Below, in pieces: positions 44,568-56,450 of a stretch of 64,000 bases of DNA; the stretch's first letter is position 1; each line of letters begins with the position of its first letter. A program made the translations under genes and the position numbers. The DNA is from Geosiphon pyriformis. Taxonomy: Eukaryota; Glomeromycota; Glomeromycetes; Archaeosporales; Geosiphonaceae. The notes under the pieces were generated by a model. It made no database searches. It saw only the letters and a program-made list of their open reading frames with translations, and had not been told where the DNA came from. Where the stretch lies: positions 273,924 through 337,923 of the forward strand of contig JAAOMT010000563.1 of NCBI GenBank assembly GCA_016748015.1, read 5' to 3'.

Positions 44568-47500
44568 GTGATTTGGTTTGGAAGATTGCTATATGCAATG
44601 TTAGAGAAATGAACAATCCTGTAAAGCAAGATGATGTTATTTATTGGCACAAGGACATAAATAATGTAATCTCTATTTTTACAGAATTGAAGCTAAGAGA
44701 GAAAGTTCACTCCTGGATTGTAAACAAGTTTGATGGAATTTGGGTGTTTACTTCTGGTTTGGAATCTGGGTATCTGAGTGCTAGTGTTGTGATCATTATG
44801 GACTCTTCTTTGGCAAAACATGTGTGCAAGATTTCTGAAGTGTCTGGTCAGCTTTTGTCTATTAAACTACTATTTAAGAACAAACTTTCTGTGTCAATTT
44901 TAGGGCTTTATGCTGGTGCATCTTCAGTAGTTTGGTTTTCTTAGGCTGATGAAATCAACTCTTTTGTCACAAAGACTGTAAATGAATCTTTTTTCATTAT
45001 TCTTGAGAGTAATTTCAATGAAAATGGTTTGTATAAGAGTGCAAGTTTCAAGAGATGTCTTGATTTGGAGTTGGTCAACTCTTTGTTGGGTAGTCCAGTC
45101 ATGAGAAGTTTTACATGAAAGAATTTAAGGGGTGTGGAAAAAACAATTGATTATGTGTTGGTTTTGTCTAATTTGGTTAATGCAGTGGTTGAATGCAATG
45201 TCCTGAATGTTAGTAAACACTTTGACACTGATCATCAAGCAGTTTCTGTGTCAGTGGATCTGGGCAATTTGCTGGACATTTAGTTGATCTCTCTTCATAA
45301 ACAGGCAAATAAAGATCACTGGAAGTTTGATTTTAAAGGTGCTGATGAGGCTAAATGAAGCAAGTTTAAAGATGCTACAGCAGCAAATGCTGCAATGTTC
45401 TCTGATGATTTTGTTGCTTCCAAGCATTTTTCGGATCTGGATACAATGTGGGACACTATTTGCAAGATGATGTGTCTTTCAGCCAATGAGGTTTTCAAGA
45501 AAAAATGGTTCAGAGGCTACAATGGTATCTTTACCAAAAAATTCTCTAAGTTCCACAAGCTGGAAATTTTTACATAAGAATATTGGTGGTGCTTTTGAAT
45601 CTTTGATGGGCCACTGGGAGACTTTGGATGCTAATAAGGCTTTGCTTATTCAGGTTCTGGTGGATTCTGGTGTGAGTTTAGATTGTGTGTATTTGGTTTT
45701 TTTCAGTGTACAAAAATCATATTATGTCTCCAAGCTTGCTGAGTTTTTGCAAGCTGAAAAGTTAAGAATTAAGTTGGCTATTGATAGACAAATAGAAAAT
45801 TTTGTGGTTGATAAAGGTCACACAATCAGAAGTGTGTTGAAGTATCCTTTTCAAAAAGTGGTTTTAGACCATCTGGTGGTTGAAAATGAGCTAATTCTAG
45901 AATCTAATCTGGTAAAGGCCAAGATGGATGTGATTATGGAGAGATGAACTAGGAAACACAAAGTGGTGAAGGATTTTTCTAATAATTGGCATCATCAATA
46001 TCAGCCTTTGGAATACATTTTTGACAATGCTTTTTCAAGTATAATGTGTTCAGTTAGTTTTAGTAAGTTGATTAGTGTGGTTTTTGATCTGCCTAATGAC
46101 AAAGCAGCCAGTCTTTCTGGGATCTCAAACAAGCTTTGGAAACAGTGTGATAAGTCAGTCTTAGATATGCTCTTAGTGCTTTTAAATTTCTGCTTGTTCT
46201 GTGAGTTGGTGCTTAATGCTTGGAAAGAGACCTGAATCTCGATGATTCCGAAACCATATGAGTAGAAGGAAGTTCTTATGAACACCTAACCTATTGCCTT
46301 AATTAAGACCACCTGCAAGATCCTTTTCAAAGTTCTCTTAAACAGAATTTCCTTGGCATGCAGCACTTTTGATGTTTTATAAAAAGACAACTTCTTAGTT
46401 TTAAAAGGTATAACAATACAATTTCTATTTTTGCCATTGGTTTGGTTGTTAAGGATGTATTAGAAAAGAACCATGAACTCTGACTGGTCTTATAGGACAT
46501 GCAAAAGGCCTATAATTTGATTAGATGAGAGCATCTTAGGAAGAGCTTGGTCAGAATAAAAATGTGTAATAAATTTATTTAATTTTTTGGGAGTATTTAC
46601 AATGATTATGTCAACAGAGTTATAACTAATTTCAGATTGACAAATAGATATTGGGTGCACAATAGCCTAGATTAAGGACAAGTGTTCTTACCTCTTTTTT
46701 GGTGTATATTTTATGATTCTCTGCTGTGTGAGGTTAAACATTAGGAGAGTGTGTGTGAATATAGATTGAATTTTCATTTTGTTTCCAGTAGTGATTGTGT
46801 TGAATTTCAGGTTGGACTCTCTTCTTTTTTTGCTACTGGTGCCTTTATTGATGATATAATTTGGATTGGTAGCAGTCAGAGTACTATTCAACATATACTT
46901 AATGTTGCTAGTGAATTTTTTCAGATCAATGACATTTCAATCAACAATGACAAGACAGTGGTCATTCCCATCAATAACAAGATCAAAGTTTCTTCTCTTT
47001 CTATCAGTGGCTCATCTATCTCTATTACCAAAAGGGGAGAGTCTCATCAGTATCTAGGTATTTTTCTTTTTACTAAGAGTTTTTTGAAGCCTAGTTTGGC
47101 TAAGACACATTCAGATGTTTGTTTTTTTGCCAATCTGGTTCTGAAAAAGGCTGTCTCAGATAAGCAGTTTTTGTATTTGGTGTTAGCAGTTCTCCATCCT
47201 ATAATCAGCTATAGAATACAGTTTAGCTTTGTTTCCTTCAGTGTATACAGCAAGTAAAATGCCCTAATTTGTAAAGGCTTGAAGCTTAAGTCTGGTCTGC
47301 CTTTCAATTTTTCTAGCAATACAATTCACCACTCTGCCTTTTATGGTTTAAAGTTCTTCTTACAAGTTTAGTCTAAGAGTAAGGTTGCTTCCTTTATTTG
47401 TTTTGTTAATTCTGTTGAGATTTTGGGTTGTTTATTTTCTCACAAGTTTTATGACATACAAGTTCTGTGTTGGCATTCTGTTCATCTATTAAGTTCTCCT

Positions 47501-49226
47501 GTTTATATTCATGTCAGCACTTCTAATAACTTTCTGGTGGACATGGTTTGTATTTTTCTTGATTGCAATTTGTTCCTGGGTGGCTTTTTGGCCAGTTCTT
47601 TTCAGTTTTATGATGGAGTGCTCATGTTTACCATTCTGGGTGAGTCAAGATTTTACAAGTTCCTCTTTTCTCTCTAGCAGTATGATATTGTCTTTGTGAA
47701 GCAGCTTTGTGATCATCATGGTGCTATCTTTGACTGATACACCTTTAAGCATTGGAAAAGATTGGACTCTTATGGTCCTGTTTCTGAATGGTTCAAGCTT
47801 TCTACTGTATTTTTTACTAGTTTATTTTTTTCTCTTACTCCTTTCTGGTTTTGAGTAGTATTGGCCCATTGAACATTTTTGATTCTAGTAATTATGTATC
47901 TGTTTGTAAGCATCTTTCTCAAGTTGGTACTAGTAGTTTGTTCATATATATGGATGAATCTCTAAAGGAGTTGGGCACAGTCAGCTGTAAGGCTGGCACT
48001 GCTGCTTTTTTCAAAGACATTAATTTGGGTTTGGACATCAATGTGTTAGGGTTGATGTCATCTACTTTGGCTGAAATACAAGCTATTGCTTTGGTCTTAG
48101 AGTGTATTCCCTTGTCTAGCTCTGTACACTTATATTCAGATAGTCAGTCTGCTTTGGATGCTTGTAAATCGGAATTGGATCTGGTTTATCCTGATTTTCA
48201 TAATTAGTGTTGGATTGAGCATTGATATGTCATTAATGTTATTTATGATAAGAATCTGAGAGTTAGTTGGCACAAGGTAAAGAGTTACTCTGGCATTTCA
48301 GGAAATGAGTGTGCCAACACAATCACTGGTGCTGCTTCTATTTCCAGTCAGTTTTTTCACCCTTACTTGAGTGAACATTTCTTGATGGCTGATGGTAGTA
48401 TTGTTTCTGGCAATTTTCGACACTTTGTTCATGATGTTTTTCGTTCTGTTTGTCATACACATTGAAAAGTTGGTTCTGGTTCTAAGTTTTTGGCAAGTAG
48501 TTTGTTTTCTAAAGTTAATTGACTCTGTTCTTTATTGGTGTGGCATTCTGATTTGCACATAGCCACTGGTTTTACCAACAGGCCTTCAGCTAATATGTGT
48601 ACTTATTTCATGAAGGCTTTGCATCATTGCCTATTTGTAACTGTTTGGAAGCACCTCTATAATAGACTCTATCTTAGTGTTTTGTGCTTATATTGTGATG
48701 ATATGGAAATGTCAGATCATGTATTTTCTTGTAAGGTTGATAATCCTGCTTAGTGTTAGTTGCTGGACTTCCATGTAAATTCTTGGAAGTCACTTTCTGG
48801 TTTCTTTTATTCTTTTTCAAGTGTGTTGCAGTTGTTGTCATTCTGTGTTTCTGGTTCCTCTATGTTTATGGCTCTTTATAAGGACTTTGTTTTAATTGTT
48901 GGTTTTGTGAAATTATGTCCATTTTTCATGATCCCAAGGTTGCTGGTCTGGAAGTTGTTAGATTTATTTACTTTCTTAGTCTTGCTTTTTGGGAGAATAT
49001 TTAGTTGGTCTATGTTAAACATTGTATCTATATGGAGAAGAATGTGTTGATTTTTTTTGATGGTTTGGCTTTTATTTTGGTTTCTAGTTTAGCTTCAGGA
49101 CTTTCTGCTAATGTGGTTAAATTACTCAGCATCAATGAGGCTTTTGGCATGTGTTTTGGCTTTTACTGGTCTGGTCTCTTTCTTTCTAGCATAAGTAATC
49201 CAGTTTCAGTTTATATAGCTGTGTAG
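44564..49226 (+). pseudogene. LINE B ORF2 (APE, RT, RNase H), heavily mutated
   Basis: Starts MSDLVWKIAICNVREMNN. The APE block is recognisable, but GDFNED has become SNFNEN; DTDHQAVSVS is intact near 45226. RT blocks: KAASLSGISNKLW near 46103, catalytic FIDDI near 46850; the LDQG block is eroded (S-L-D-stop-G). RNase H: YMDESLKELG near 47948, AEIQA near 48070 and DSQSALDA near 48139. The C-terminal finger is YCDDMEMSDHVFSC near 48692. Stops sit mostly at Trp (for example TGA at 45115 and 45945, TAG at 45282) and Gln codons. Confidence 0.82.
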
Positions 49227-49380
49227 TGTTGTTCTGATTGGCTCGAGTGGCTGGTCATGTGTAGAAAGTGCATGATTCACATCTAGTATAGATCATTTTT
49301 TTAATGTATAAAACTAAGCAGTATTTGGACCTTATTCATTAAGCAATAAAAAAAATAAAAAAATAAAAACACATTCTAGC

Positions 49381-49990
49381 TATAGATTTGCTTATAAATC
49401 CAGTTATTATATAAAAATTAAAATATTATACTAGTGATAACTATATCCAATTTATGTTTTTAAACAAATTATTATTCAAAATTTTAATGCCAAATCCAAT
49501 CTTTTAGCAGATATAATAGATTGTTTAAAAAACTTCATAAATAAAATACTTTGCATTACCAAAAACAATACCATTATTAGTCTTAATAAACCACTTTTAC
49601 ATATAAGTAGAAAATATTATATTTAAAAATAAGGCAACATTAACCAAAAAGTTAGCTTTTTTGTTTTCTGGAATATTAGAATGATTTTTTATCTTATGTC
49701 AATTAATATTTAAATTTTTTTTTAATAATATTTACAATATATTGTTACTTAATCTAACAAAAATTACAAAAATTTAACAATAATAAAGCCAATTTCAAGT
49801 AACATATATTTAAAGCTGCTTAATTATCAAAAACTATTTTAATTGCTGTTATCAAAAATTTTTTTACTCTTTTTTTAATATTATTAATATTATTTTGCTG
49901 TTAATTCTATTATTAATAGAATTTAGTAAATTTTTAATAAGCCAATTTTTTTTTAAAATATCTTTTTATACTTTACAGTGTTTTTGTTAT
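49381..49990 (-). pseudogene. Old minus-strand LINE, 5' half of a split copy (copy E)
   Basis: On the minus strand, about 49770-49540 reads N-L-N-I-N-stop-H-K-I-K-N-H-S-N-I-P-E-N-K-K-A-N and later GIVFGNAKYFIYEVF. These align with NLEVNWIKVRGHSGIPDNEHAN and TTVFGNSRHFVHDVF of LINE A: the end of RNase H and the segment after it. The continuation of this protein is on the other side of LINE B (42190-42669). Composition is far more AT-rich than LINE B. Confidence 0.7.
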
Positions 49991-50158
49991 TAAATTTATA
50001 ATAAAATAGCAAATTTAATACCAATTACTTATATAATTACTTTGTAGTAAAAGTTAACTTTTTTACAAAAAAATTTTATTTGTAAGTTTTTTAAAATATG
50101 TATAATTATTTTACTGTAAAAGTCAGTTTTTTTACAAAAAATTTTAACTATAAACTAC
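49991..50158 (+). repeat. Decayed end of the inverted-repeat element family
   Basis: Aligns without large gaps with about 54560-54728 of the left inverted-repeat arm: TTACTTTGTAGTAAAAGTTA corresponds to TTACATTGTAGTAAACGTCA, and ATTATTTTACTGTAAAAGTC corresponds to GTTACTTTGCTGTGAAAGTC, at matching spacing. Nearly all differences are C to T or G to A. It shows that the inverted-repeat family has older copies in the region. Confidence 0.7.
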
Positions 50159-50360
50159 TTAATAATATAAAAAAAAATAATATAAAAATAAAATAAAAAA
50201 AAATAAATAAAAAAATAATAAATATTAAAAAAAAACTCTTTCTTTCGTTGATCTTCCAGTTATGGTGAGAGCATTGAGTCGTCACTGAAATAGTCTTCTT
50301 TTTCTCTTTCCTCTTCAACTTTTTCCAGTTATTTCTTCAGACATTCTCCTTTTTGTAGCT

Positions 50361-52315
50361 ATGGAACTGGTAGACTTTGCTGCTGGTGGTTCTGGGTCCG
50401 TTTCGGCTGGGTTAGAGATCTGGTCTGGTGTCAAAAATAAGCATTCGGTTGGTCTTCAATCTCGTGGTGTATCCTATAAGAAGCCGAAGAAACCTGTGGT
50501 AGTTGACGGTTTGGTGGAGTCGTCTGCTGGTGTCTCAAATGTTATGGATGAAAATGGTGATGAACCTAACATTAGATGATCATGGGCTAGCAAAGTCAAC
50601 AGTGAAGTGGACAGCATAAATAGCGTTTCGGACTTGGATAACTTGGAAAACATTGTCACTGAGGAAACTAGCTATGTAGAGTCAGATGTTTCAGGTTTGG
50701 ACAATGACATGAACAATGCCACGCCAAAGAAGATGCATACCTGCACTTATATTCTGAACAGTAAGCTGCCACCTCTCTTTTTCAATATTCCAAGTAATGG
50801 TAAAGATATTTTGCCTCTTTCGAGTCCCAAATTTTATGGATCCAATCACCTTTCTCCAGTCAGATCATGTGCACCAGAAAAATGGAATTTTAATTCGTCA
50901 AAATTATTTGTGTTAGATATTAAGCTATCTGCCATTCCTGGCAAAACTAATGGTAATAAGTTAGTCTCAATCAAAAAAAAATTTTATCATGTTGATGGTT
51001 TTGGGGGGGTCTCCACTCCCTCAAAGTTCTCTGGGATCATCAGATCTACTTTCACTTCAGAAGCTAGTATGATTAAGGCAAGGAGTTTGGCTGTTAGTAG
51101 AAAGATTTTAGTTAATGATAAGTTAAGAAAAGTAAACAGTCATTCAAATCAGAAAATTGTGGTCAAGAAGATTCCGGTCAATCTTCCCAGATCAGCTGTA
51201 GAATCAGTTTTTTCCAAGTTTGGTAAGATTGTTTCAACCAGAATATAGCTAATTGGTCTATGGCAAAAGGTTTTAGTGGAGTTTGAGTCAGCTGAGATAG
51301 CCGGCATGGTTGCTTCCAAGTGGTCAGTTTTCATGAGTAAGAATTCTGTGCATGTGGCTTTGGCAACTAAAGATAAACAATCATGGGTTTTCAGGGATCA
51401 GCATTGGGCTTTGTTGTATACTTTGCTAGTGGGAACAATGACCCATGATCTTTCTGATTTGTTGGAATCATATGATGGGAAGACATGTTTCATTGGTCGC
51501 AATCCTATCTCTTATATTTGCAATAGGTGTGCAACTGTTTGTTTTGATGATAAGGCAACCAGATTGGCTGCTATTGGTTCAATTTCAGTCTTCAAGGGTG
51601 TGAGTTTACATTGGGCTGGTCTTTTTTTGGCTCATTGTGCCAGGTGCGAACATTTTGGTCATGTTTCAGATATGTGTTCAGTAGGTGGTTTCTCTGGTGG
51701 TCATGGGAGAAAGGTGGCATCTGTTCATGATCAGGTTTGCTTGGCAAATATATATAAGAAAAAACATGCTCCTGTTGCTCACCTTATCTCTTTTGGTGGC
51801 AAGTTTTGGGCTCAGGTTGCTTCACTTGCTGCTTCTTCTGGTGTTAGTGCCTGAACTGTTTCTGGTCCTGGTGCTTTCGTGTCTGGTGCTCCTTCTACTG
51901 GTAGATTACTGACAGAAGTTTTAGATGTTTCTTGTATTGTTGATCACCTGGCTGTATTAGAATGGTCCTTCGAGCTTTTGTCTGACCAAGTGTCTGAAAT
52001 AGTGTGTAGACTGGATAGTGTGGATTTGGTTCCTCTGGTTCCTGTTTCTCTTGTTGCATCTTCTGCCATTTCTGTTCCTCCTGTGGTGCTCTTTGTTTAG
52101 AACATGGCTTTAGACTCTCCATTTTTTTTTTCCCATTCCTTTTCCTCAGTTCCTGTTTTGGAGAACATTGTTTCCAATTTAAGTTTGAGCAGTTTGAAGG
52201 TTCTTACCTCCAAAGTTGGTGGGCTTGAATCTAAGTTGATGGCTCTCGATATTGCTGTTGGTTCCATATTAGCAAAATTGGATCAGCTGGATACAGATTC
52301 GGAGTCTCCTTAACA
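50361..52315 (+). pseudogene. LINE C ORF1 (RRM-like, CCHC knuckle), few stops
   Basis: Starts MELVDFAAGGSGSVSAGLE. Open pieces 50361-50579, 50607-51248, 51276-51854 and 51879 on; a TAG near 51246 replaces a Gln seen in LINE A. RRM-like domain: IVVKKIPVNLPRSAVESVF to VLVEFESAEIAG (about 51145-51310). Knuckle C-A-R-C-E-H-F-G-H-V-S-D-M-C at about 51636-51677, C-x2-C-x4-H-x4-C. Tail Ser/Val/Leu-rich with heptads. ORF1 here stops at 52315, 13 bases before the ORF2 ATG, while A and B have a 4-base overlap; this looks like a secondary stop. Confidence 0.78.
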
Positions 52316-52327
52316 CTCTCCTTTCCA

Positions 52328-54424
52328 ATGACAGATTTTATCTGGAAAATAGCCACATGCAATGTCAAGGGTATAAACAATATGGCAAAACAAGAAGACA
52401 TTGTGTGCTGGCATAATTCTATGAACAATTTGGTTTCGATTTTTACAGAAATAAAGCTCAAAGGGTGTGTTTGTTCCTGGATAGCTAACAAATTTGATGA
52501 TGTTCATGTTTTTGTCTCTGGTTTGGACTTTGGTCATCTTGGTTCTGGTGTGGCAATCATAATAAACAATTCTCTAGCCAAGCATATGTGCAAAGTTTTT
52601 GAGATTCCCAGTCAACTTTTATCTGTCAAATTGCTCTTTAGGAATAAACTTTCTGTGTCTGTGTTAAGGCTGTATGCTGGCACTTCTTTGGCTGCTCATT
52701 TCTCCCAGGCCAGTAAAATCAATTCTTTTATCGCTAAGACCGTGAATGATTCCTCTTTTGTCATTTTTGATGGTGATTTCAATGAAGATAGTTCTTGTAG
52801 GTGTGTTAGTTTCAAAAAGTGTTTTGACTTGGGCTTGGTCAATGCTTTGGGTGGGAGTTTGTTCTCGAAGTCATCTACGTGGTGCAATTCTCGTGGTGTA
52901 GCTAAAACAATTGATTACATGTTTGTCTCTTCTGGTTTGGTCAATGCAATTGTGGATTGCAGTGTGATGGATGTTGTGGAATTTTTTGATACTGATCATA
53001 AGGCTGTTTCCATTTCTGTGGGTTTGGGTGACTTGTTGGACATGTGGCTTTCTGCTATGCACAAACAGGCCAACAAAGATCATTGGAAATTTGACGTCAA
53101 AAGTGCTAATGTTTTGAAATAGAGCAAGTTTGGGGACATGTTAACTGCCAATGCTTCTGTGTTTTTGGATGAGTTTGCTGTGGCTAAGGAATGCTCAGAT
53201 TTGGATTCAATGTGGGATGTCATTCATAGAATTATGGTTTTTTTTACTAATGGAACATTCAAAAAAAAATAGTTTAAGAGTTATGATAGTGTTTTTACCA
53301 AAATATTTTCTAGGTTTTATAAGTTAGAGTTGCTAGTCTCCAAATTAGTAAGAGCTTCTTGTTTGGCGTCTGGTGATGCTTTTGCATCACTGTTGGAGGT
53401 GTGGGATAAGCTCGATCCAGTCGGTGCCTTAGCAACAAAATTGGTCTTTCTTTCAGGTGCTAATTTTGATGCTGTTCGGTCTGTGCTGGCTAAAGCAAGG
53501 AAATCTTATCACTCCTTCAAGCTTCTGGAATCTAAGCATGCAGAAGAGTCCCAGATCAGACAGGCTATTACCAGATGTATGGAGAGCTTTGTATTGGACA
53601 AAGGTTATACTATTAGGAGCATGTTGGAGCATCTCTTTCATAAGGTGGTATTGGACCATCTGGTGGTCAGTGATGAGCTGGTCTTGGAGCCTGAGTTGGT
53701 GAAATCTAGGGTGGATATGGTTATGGAGGGCTGAACACGGACACATGAAGTGGTCTTTAATATGTCTGATGTTTGGATTCGTTAATATCAACCTCTGGAT
53801 TACATCTTTGATGGTGCTTTCTTTGATGTTATGTGCTCAATTAGCTTTGATGAGATGTCTGCAGTCATTTCGGATTTACCTAAGAGGAAGGTGACAGGTC
53901 TCTCTGGTATCTCAAATGAATTGTGGAAGCACTATGACAAGTCAGTTTTGAATATGCTGTTGGTTCTTTTGAACTCTTGTTTGGTTTGTGAATTGATCTC
54001 TGAACTTTGGAAGGAAGCTTGGGTTTCCATGATTCCTAAACTCTACAAATAAGAGGGTGTTCTCATGAATACCCATCCTATTGCTTTAATTAAAACAGCC
54101 CACAAGATTCTGTCCAAGATTCTGTCAGATAGAATTTCTTTTGCTTGTAGCAAGTTTGACATTTTGCGTGAGAACAATTTCTTGGTTTTGAAGAATACAA
54201 CAACACAGTCTCTGATCTTTGCCATTGGTTCTGTGATTGAAGATGTCTTGGAGAAGAACCGTGAACTATGGTTGGTTTTGCAGGACATGTGCAAAGCCTA
54301 TGATTCTGTTGGTTGGGAGCACTTTAAGAGGAGTTTGGTTAGGATCAAGATGTGTGACAGTTTTATTAGGTTTTTTGGCTCCATCCACAATGGTCGCACT
54401 AACAGGGTGATGACAGATTTTGGT
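52328..54424 (+). pseudogene. LINE C ORF2, APE plus partial RT, truncated
   Basis: Open from 52328 to 53122, covering the whole APE endonuclease: MTDFIWKIATCNVKG start, DGDFNEDSS near 52770, TIDYMFVSSG near 52907, DTDHKAVSISVG near 52988. Stops at 53122 (TAG) and 53271 (TAG) replace Trp codons of LINE A, and a TGA at 53734 replaces the Trp of its G-W-T-R motif. The RT N-terminal half follows (TGLSGISNELW near 53898, AYDSVGWEHF near 54298) and ends at F-G before the catalytic block. No remainder of this RT is found beyond the inverted repeat. Confidence 0.82.
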
Positions 54425-55390
54425 GTTACTGAAGGTTTTTTGGTCTCTTTTCTTAAATGTTGTTAATGCCTGTTTGTTGTGAATTCACGTTTTCTGGATG
54501 TGGTTGAACCTCTAATAACTGAATTTATCTTCAACTTATCTCCTATAATTTGAACTGCTGGGCTTATAAGTGGAATGGCCAATTCCGTGCCAGTTACTTT
54601 GTATAGTTACATTGTAGTAAACGTCAACTCTTTCCCAGGAATTGCTCGTCTGAAAGCTCACTAAAAATGTATAGTTACTTTGCTGTGAAAGTCAACTCTT
54701 CTACAGGAATTCTCATCTGTAGGCTACCCAAAATGATTTATAATAAGAAAAGAAAGAGAAATAAGAGAAATGTAAAAGAAAAAGTAAAACTGATGATTTA
54801 TAGAAGTTGTTTCGGATCCAGGTCTGGAAGTACTTTAACAGTTTACCAAAATTGGTAGCTAGTCAATTTCAAACTGTTAGTAGGAATTGGTTAATTTCAA
54901 GAGAAATAATTTAAGAATTTGGCTTTTCGAATTATTTGATATTTATTTGTCTTTTTGGGTGTAAAGGATTATTCTAATTGTTTTTAATTTGAAGTAAGAT
55001 ACATTTTCCAGAAGAGAAAAGCTCTTCTTTTATACAACTTGTTGTAGTACTAGTCTATAAATTTGCACTTTTTCTCTTTGCTCAAATTTCGGCAAACTAA
55101 AGATATATTTTGATGAACTACAAGTTATTTTGCTGAACTATTGATTAATTTGGGTGAACTATTCATAATTTCGGCGAATTTCTTATAAATTTCGGCGAAT
55201 TTCTGTAAATTTTGGCGAATTTTTGAATGTTACAAAGTTCAGGGTATTGTGTAATTTAATCATCCTACTTTCTGTTATACTAATTAGATTATTTTAATTA
55301 AATCGTGATATGTGATAATTGATTAAATAATAAATGATAATTTGAAATGATATTAATATACTAATGAATTATAGGAATTATAAGAGTAAT
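54425..55390 (+). repeat. Left inverted-repeat arm
   Basis: Pairs with 56451-57393. Similarity was followed by eye across the whole arm; differences are scattered substitutions and small indels, so the two arms are clearly not identical. Confidence 0.75.
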
Positions 55391-55407
55391 TTCATGCTAA
55401 TTAATAG

Positions 55408-55566
55408 CTAAAATTCTATTGGTAACATAATCTCCTTCTCAAGACTGAGCTCTGTCGAAGTCCAAGCACTATCTGTAATATTGAGATAGTGATCTAAAAT
55501 AATTGAAGTAATCTGGTCTGAAAATTGTTGAAATTTCAGTTCTGTGAGTTTGCCAATATATTGGAC
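55408..55566 (-). CDS. C-terminal end of an unknown protein inside the inverted-repeat element
   Basis: On the minus strand, the 53 codons entering from the gap are open and end with TAG at 55408. The sequence has an even amino-acid mix (QYIGKLTELKFQQFSDQ, later DSAWTSTELSLEKEIMLP) unlike the AT-driven chance frames nearby. It may be the end of the element's transposase; the rest is in the Ns. I do not recognise the family. Confidence 0.4.
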   Translation of the reverse strand, partial: VQYIGKLTELKFQQFSDQITSIILDHYLNITDSAWTSTELSLEKEIMLPIEF

Positions 55567-56449
55567 NNNNNNNNNNNNNNNNNNNNNNNNNNNNNNNNNN
55601 NNNNNNNNNNNNNNNNNNNNNNNNNNNNNNNNNNNNNNNNNNNNNNNNNNNNNNNNNNNNNNNNNNNNNNNNNNNNNNNNNNNNNNNNNNNNNNNNNNNN
55701 NNNNNNNNNNNNNNNNNNNNNNNNNNNNNNNNNNNNNNNNNNNNNNNNNNNNNNNNNNNNNNNNNNNNNNNNNNNNNNNNNNNNNNNNNNNNNNNNNNNN
55801 NNNNNNNNNNNNNNNNNNNNNNNNNNNNNNNNNNNNNNNNNNNNNNNNNNNNNNNNNNNNNNNNNNNNNNNNNNNNNNNNNNNNNNNNNNNNNNNNNNNN
55901 NNNNNNNNNNNNNNNNNNNNNNNNNNNNNNNNNNNNNNNNNNNNNNNNNNNNNNNNNNNNNNNNNNNNNNNNNNNNNNNNNNNNNNNNNNNNNNNNNNNN
56001 NNNNNNNNNNNNNNNNNNNNNNNNNNNNNNNNNNNNNNNNNNNNNNNNNNNNNNNNNNNNNNNNNNNNNNNNNNNNNNNNNNNNNNNNNNNNNNNNNNNN
56101 NNNNNNNNNNNNNNNNNNNNNNNNNNNNNNNNNNNNNNNNNNNNNNNNNNNNNNNNNNNNNNNNNNNNNNNNNNNNNNNNNNNNNNNNNNNNNNNNNNNN
56201 NNNNNNNNNNNNNNNNNNNNNNNNNNNNNNNNNNNNNNNNNNNNNNNNNNNNNNNNNNNNNNNNNNNNNNNNNNNNNNNNNNNNNNNNNNNNNNNNNNNN
56301 NNNNNNNNNNNNNNNNNNNNNNNNNNNNNNNNNNNNNNNNNNNNNNNNNNNNNNNNNNNNNNNNNNNNNNNNNNNNNNNNNNNNNNNNNNNNNNNNNNNN
56401 NNNNNNNNNNNNNNNNNNNNNNNNNNNNNNNNNNNNNNNNNNNNNNNNN
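55567..56449. other. Assembly gap (883 Ns)
   Basis: Run of Ns in the middle of the palindrome. Any frames reported across it are meaningless. Confidence 1.
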
Positions 56450-56450
56450 T

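Larger units (their letters stand above)
42670..49380 (+). mobile_element. LINE B: APE-RT-RNase H retrotransposon, inserted into an older LINE
   Basis: Same layout as LINE A. ORF1 (42762-44567) belongs to a different subfamily at its N-terminus. The ORF2 start overlaps the ORF1 stop as ATGA at 44564-44567, and ORF2 ends at 49226. The 3' UTR reads GATTGGCTCGAGTGGCTGGT and ATGTGTAGAAAGTGCATGAT, then CATTAAGCAATAAAAAAA. The 5' boundary is taken where the flanking minus-strand relic stops (about 42670). The copy is more damaged than A and C, with many stops. Confidence 0.85.
50236..54424 (+). mobile_element. LINE C: 5'-complete LINE truncated in RT
   Basis: The 5' UTR (50236-50360) matches LINE A. 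ORF1 runs 50361-52315 and ORF2 starts at 52328. It carries the best preserved ORF1 zinc knuckle and APE domain of the three LINEs. The copy stops abruptly at 54424 inside the RT, just before the LDQG block, where the long inverted repeat begins. Confidence 0.87.
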
